Below are positions 61,422 through 64,000 of a DNA stretch of 64,000 nucleotides, piece by piece (positions within the stretch are counted from its first letter, which is position 1; each line of letters starts with the position of its first letter). Under the pieces are notes generated by a model. The model saw only the letters and a list, made by a program, of their open reading frames with translations, was not told the origin of the DNA and did not search any database. Source of the DNA: Ceratodon purpureus (taxonomy: Eukaryota; Streptophyta; Bryopsida; Pseudoditrichales; Ditrichaceae); contig CM026432.1 in NCBI GenBank assembly GCA_014871385.1, positions 2,754,150-2,818,149 on the forward strand. Reading direction: 5' to 3'. A program made the translations under genes and the position numbers.

Positions 61422-63500
61422 TTGTTTCATAAGTTCGGTCAGTATTTGGAAAAGCATTACATCTCCCAAAATGTGGCTAAAATTTAGAAGCAAAATTTAG
61501 ACACAATTTTAGCCGATAATGGGGTTGCTAAATCTTCCAAAGGAAAGAAATGGGAAAAAAATAATGACTTTTAGTTGAAATTTGCATCATAATATGAGTT
61601 TCTAGCAACTTTATAGTTTGATTTTCAATGATGTCATCATAGGAGCACCATAGTATCTCAAGGGATATTACAAGATAGTGTGGGGTTATTGTTTGTGGAA
61701 TATGCACAAGGTAGCATAATAAAAGAATGGGGTCGCTAAGTTTTCAAAGGAAAAAATGAATAAATAATGTATTTTAGCCAATTTTTTTTAGTATGATGTG
61801 ATTTCTATAGATACCATCATGGTATCACTTGAATATTTCATGGATACTATTGTAAATTGAAGAGTAGTCCTATATAATATAAAAGCAACTAGGTAACAAA
61901 AGTAGCTAATATTTATTGTGTGCTAAATGTTATAAAATGGTTATGGGATCCCGAAAGGCGGCATTGTATTTCACATCCACTCGCTCATCCAACCCTCGGT
62001 TCATGTCATGATGGACGATCGTTGGATCCTGGCCATGGAAGAAGTCAGATTGGAGATTTTATTTTTTTGGCAGAAATTACAGAAAATTATTTTCAGCCGG
62101 CCTAAGCTGTAATGAGAGAAAGAAGGCGGTCTTGTCAAGGCTATTGTTTCCATGACCACTCCAGGTAAGTGAAACCTTTCCAAATTCCAACAGTGTCCAT
62201 ATGAGGGAATTTTAGTGGGTTGTTTTGAGAATTTTTTTTTGTTGAGGGGAATTGCTTATCTGGAAAAACATATCCCTGGTCACCACATTCTACACACTAG
62301 GGAATCATATGCAGTATATACACAGTGGGGCCAAATAGTCTGTGGTAATTTTACTCATTCATTAATTAAGTGTTCCGACCTATTCATAAGCAACTTAATC
62401 AGTGAATCACTCTGACAAATAAATTAAAAGTCTCCATGAGTTGGTGCAAAATTTGCTCAAATGGACACTGCAATGATGGTGTTCCAGAGGGGGTTCCATT
62501 AAACATGCATGTGATTGTTATCACTAATGAAGTCCAGGTTGTAGTTGTTATTAGTGAAAATGATAAAACAGTTGGTTAATTAATTCTCAAATCTATTACC
62601 CAACTACTAACCCATTTGGTTTCCAAATCTGAAACAGAAATCTGAGTGGACACCTGTTTCACAGGCCTACACTTCTGCAACGTACCGTACATCAGACCAC
62701 ACATTTAAATTTATTTCCCCCGGAAAAGTGTTGGAGTTTACAGTATTCATCAGTAAGTCCACCCATGTACGTCAAAAAAAAATTAAAAAATTAAAAAAAA
62801 GAAAGAAGAATGGAGGGAAGGCATACGGTAACCAGTTTAAGTTTAATCTGAAGTAAATCACTGGGGTGAAAATGTGACCACACTAATCACGGTCCTACAG
62901 TATTAGAAATGGCCTCTCTAAAATTGGTGCAATTGATTAAAAAGGAAAGAGCCGGTGTTCAGCTGACAATGCGAGCCCTGCCAGATGGATGAACGCAAGT
63001 AAATGCCACGCATGCCACGACCAGTGCAGGAACGAACAGAGAATCACAATTCGGATGAATAACGATATACGTGATGGATGCAATTTAATCGGGATTTGGG
63101 GGTCGCCAGCACCGAAAACCGTCGCCACCTTCAGATTGGTAACATCATCTATTCAAGGTTTACATTCTGGATCCTCGAATCGACAGCTTTAGCTGTGGTG
63201 ACGCGTTTGGACACCGGCGTCGCGATTAAGAAAACGGCATAACGCTAATCCGGAGAGATTAAAGCGCCAACTAAACTTGACTCAGCGCTGAAGGCATGGA
63301 ACGGGAAAGAAAACAGATATCACAACGACTCCTCATCAGGGGTGATACCTGGGACATACTGCTTTGATATCCTTTAATATCTAGGTGATAACAAGGAGAT
63401 ACACGTTCTTGTGTAGTGGTGAGACTGATGAGATACACGGGTTTGATACTTATGCGGGTATTAGGAATTTGGACGGGATTACTTCGTCGTAAGCTTTGTA
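61422..63500. other. Intergenic, no gene seen
   Basis: AT-rich to about 62900 and more balanced after that. Two phrases, 'ggggttgctaaatcttccaaaggaa' type, recur near 61523 and 61731, suggesting a diverged local duplication of roughly 200 bp. No gene recognised. Confidence 0.45.
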
Positions 63501-63519
63501 GAGTTGTGTGTAGATATGG

Positions 63520-64000
63520 CGATGGCGATGGTGATGGTGGTGATGGCGATGGCGGAGGTGGTTGAACGGAGACTAAGGCGACGAGAGTACTGTTGAGGGA
63601 GGATGAGCGCAGAAGCTGTGCAGGAACCGACGCCGCACGAGCTCACGGCGAGGACAGAGCGAGGCTCCCGACGCGGAGGAATGCGAAGGAACGGTGAGGG
63701 AGGATGAGCAGTGGTTTAGGAGTGTGATTGGAGGATGCGCCGCTTGTGGAGCTTCGCGTCTGTCGATGCCGTTGTTATGAGCGTTACGACGCAGGGGATT
63801 ACGGAGCGGGAGAATGCAAGCGAACGATGAGTGACGATGAGGAGTGGCGGTGTGGTGTGACTAGAGGAGGCGACGCTTGTGCCTGGTTTTGACAGGCGCT
63901 ACCAGTTTTTTGCCGTTGCAGTAAGAGTCAGGAAGAGGACGTGGAAGCTGTGCAGGAACGAGCGACGCAAGAGCTTGAGGCGCGGTGGAATGCAACTGAA
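63520..64000. repeat. GC-rich, internally repeated tail of the window
   Basis: Begins with a 'gatggcgatggtgatgg' low-complexity run. Then related blocks recur: 'gaagctgtgcaggaac' at about 63613 and 63945 (about 332 bp apart), with sub-blocks such as 'gaatgc-aag/gaacgatgag' near 63680 and 63812. It could be the start of a gene or tandem array that continues beyond the window. Confidence 0.55.

Overview
The window looks like nuclear DNA of a land plant. Genes have GT-AG introns and TATA boxes, and the recognisable products are plant ones: a SINA-type E3 ligase, a chloroplast early light-induced protein (ELIP), a La protein with an RGG tail, and a small secreted cysteine-containing plant protein. 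Compact genes in AT-rich flanks, an intronless ELIP and an unrecognised SAP-like protein make me favour an early-diverging lineage such as a moss or another bryophyte. That is inference; nothing fixes the species.

Positions 1-33296 are dominated by one structure. A 7.17-kb unit, with no credible gene of its own, is repeated head to tail from the left window edge to 13671. It then recurs in the opposite orientation from 16572 to 33296. The two blocks are arms of a near-perfect palindrome: 1-13671 pairs with 16572-30243, and the right block runs on to 33296, so the palindrome must continue left of the window. The 2.9-kb non-repeated loop (13672-16571) holds one gene, a two-exon SINA-like RING ubiquitin ligase with a TATA box. 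Each full unit carries a 401-bp TIR element with a TA target duplication, a CpG-rich tRNA-like segment with a Pol III B-box, a partial copy of a 0.93-kb dispersed repeat, and perhaps the worn remains of a Copia-type LTR element.

The array ends abruptly at 33296, 24 bp before a KDPG-aldolase-like gene (33321-35478). That gene has eight exons with good splice sites but two reading-frame breaks, and is probably a pseudogene. The last exons of a FabG-type 3-oxoacyl-ACP reductase follow (36104-36835). Next come a LINE fragment (about 38604-39440) and an intact ten-exon La protein gene (40375-43558).

From 44.3 to 47.7 kb lie an hAT-like TIR element, a complete 0.93-kb TIR element, a run of 63 T and a decayed receptor-kinase fragment split by a 121-bp foldback element. 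The intronless ELIP gene is on the minus strand (48997-49701). A young LINE insertion with a 10-bp target duplication follows (50410-51155), then a His/Pro-rich ORF whose 5' end is folded into a long hairpin with a diverged copy of itself (52150-52447).

At 52722-56075, inverted repeats of about 130 bp enclose a 448-codon nuclear-type gene with a SAP-like helix pair. A secreted-protein gene (56586 to about 57953) and a second 0.93-kb TIR element (58181-59109) come next. The rest is AT-rich and without a recognised gene, until a GC-rich, internally repeated tail from about 63500.

The best candidate for something new is the palindromic macrosatellite with a lone ubiquitin-ligase gene at its centre of symmetry. 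Second are the gene-carrying inverted-repeat block at 52.7-56.1 kb and the hairpin at 52.3 kb, which resembles a newborn small-RNA locus.
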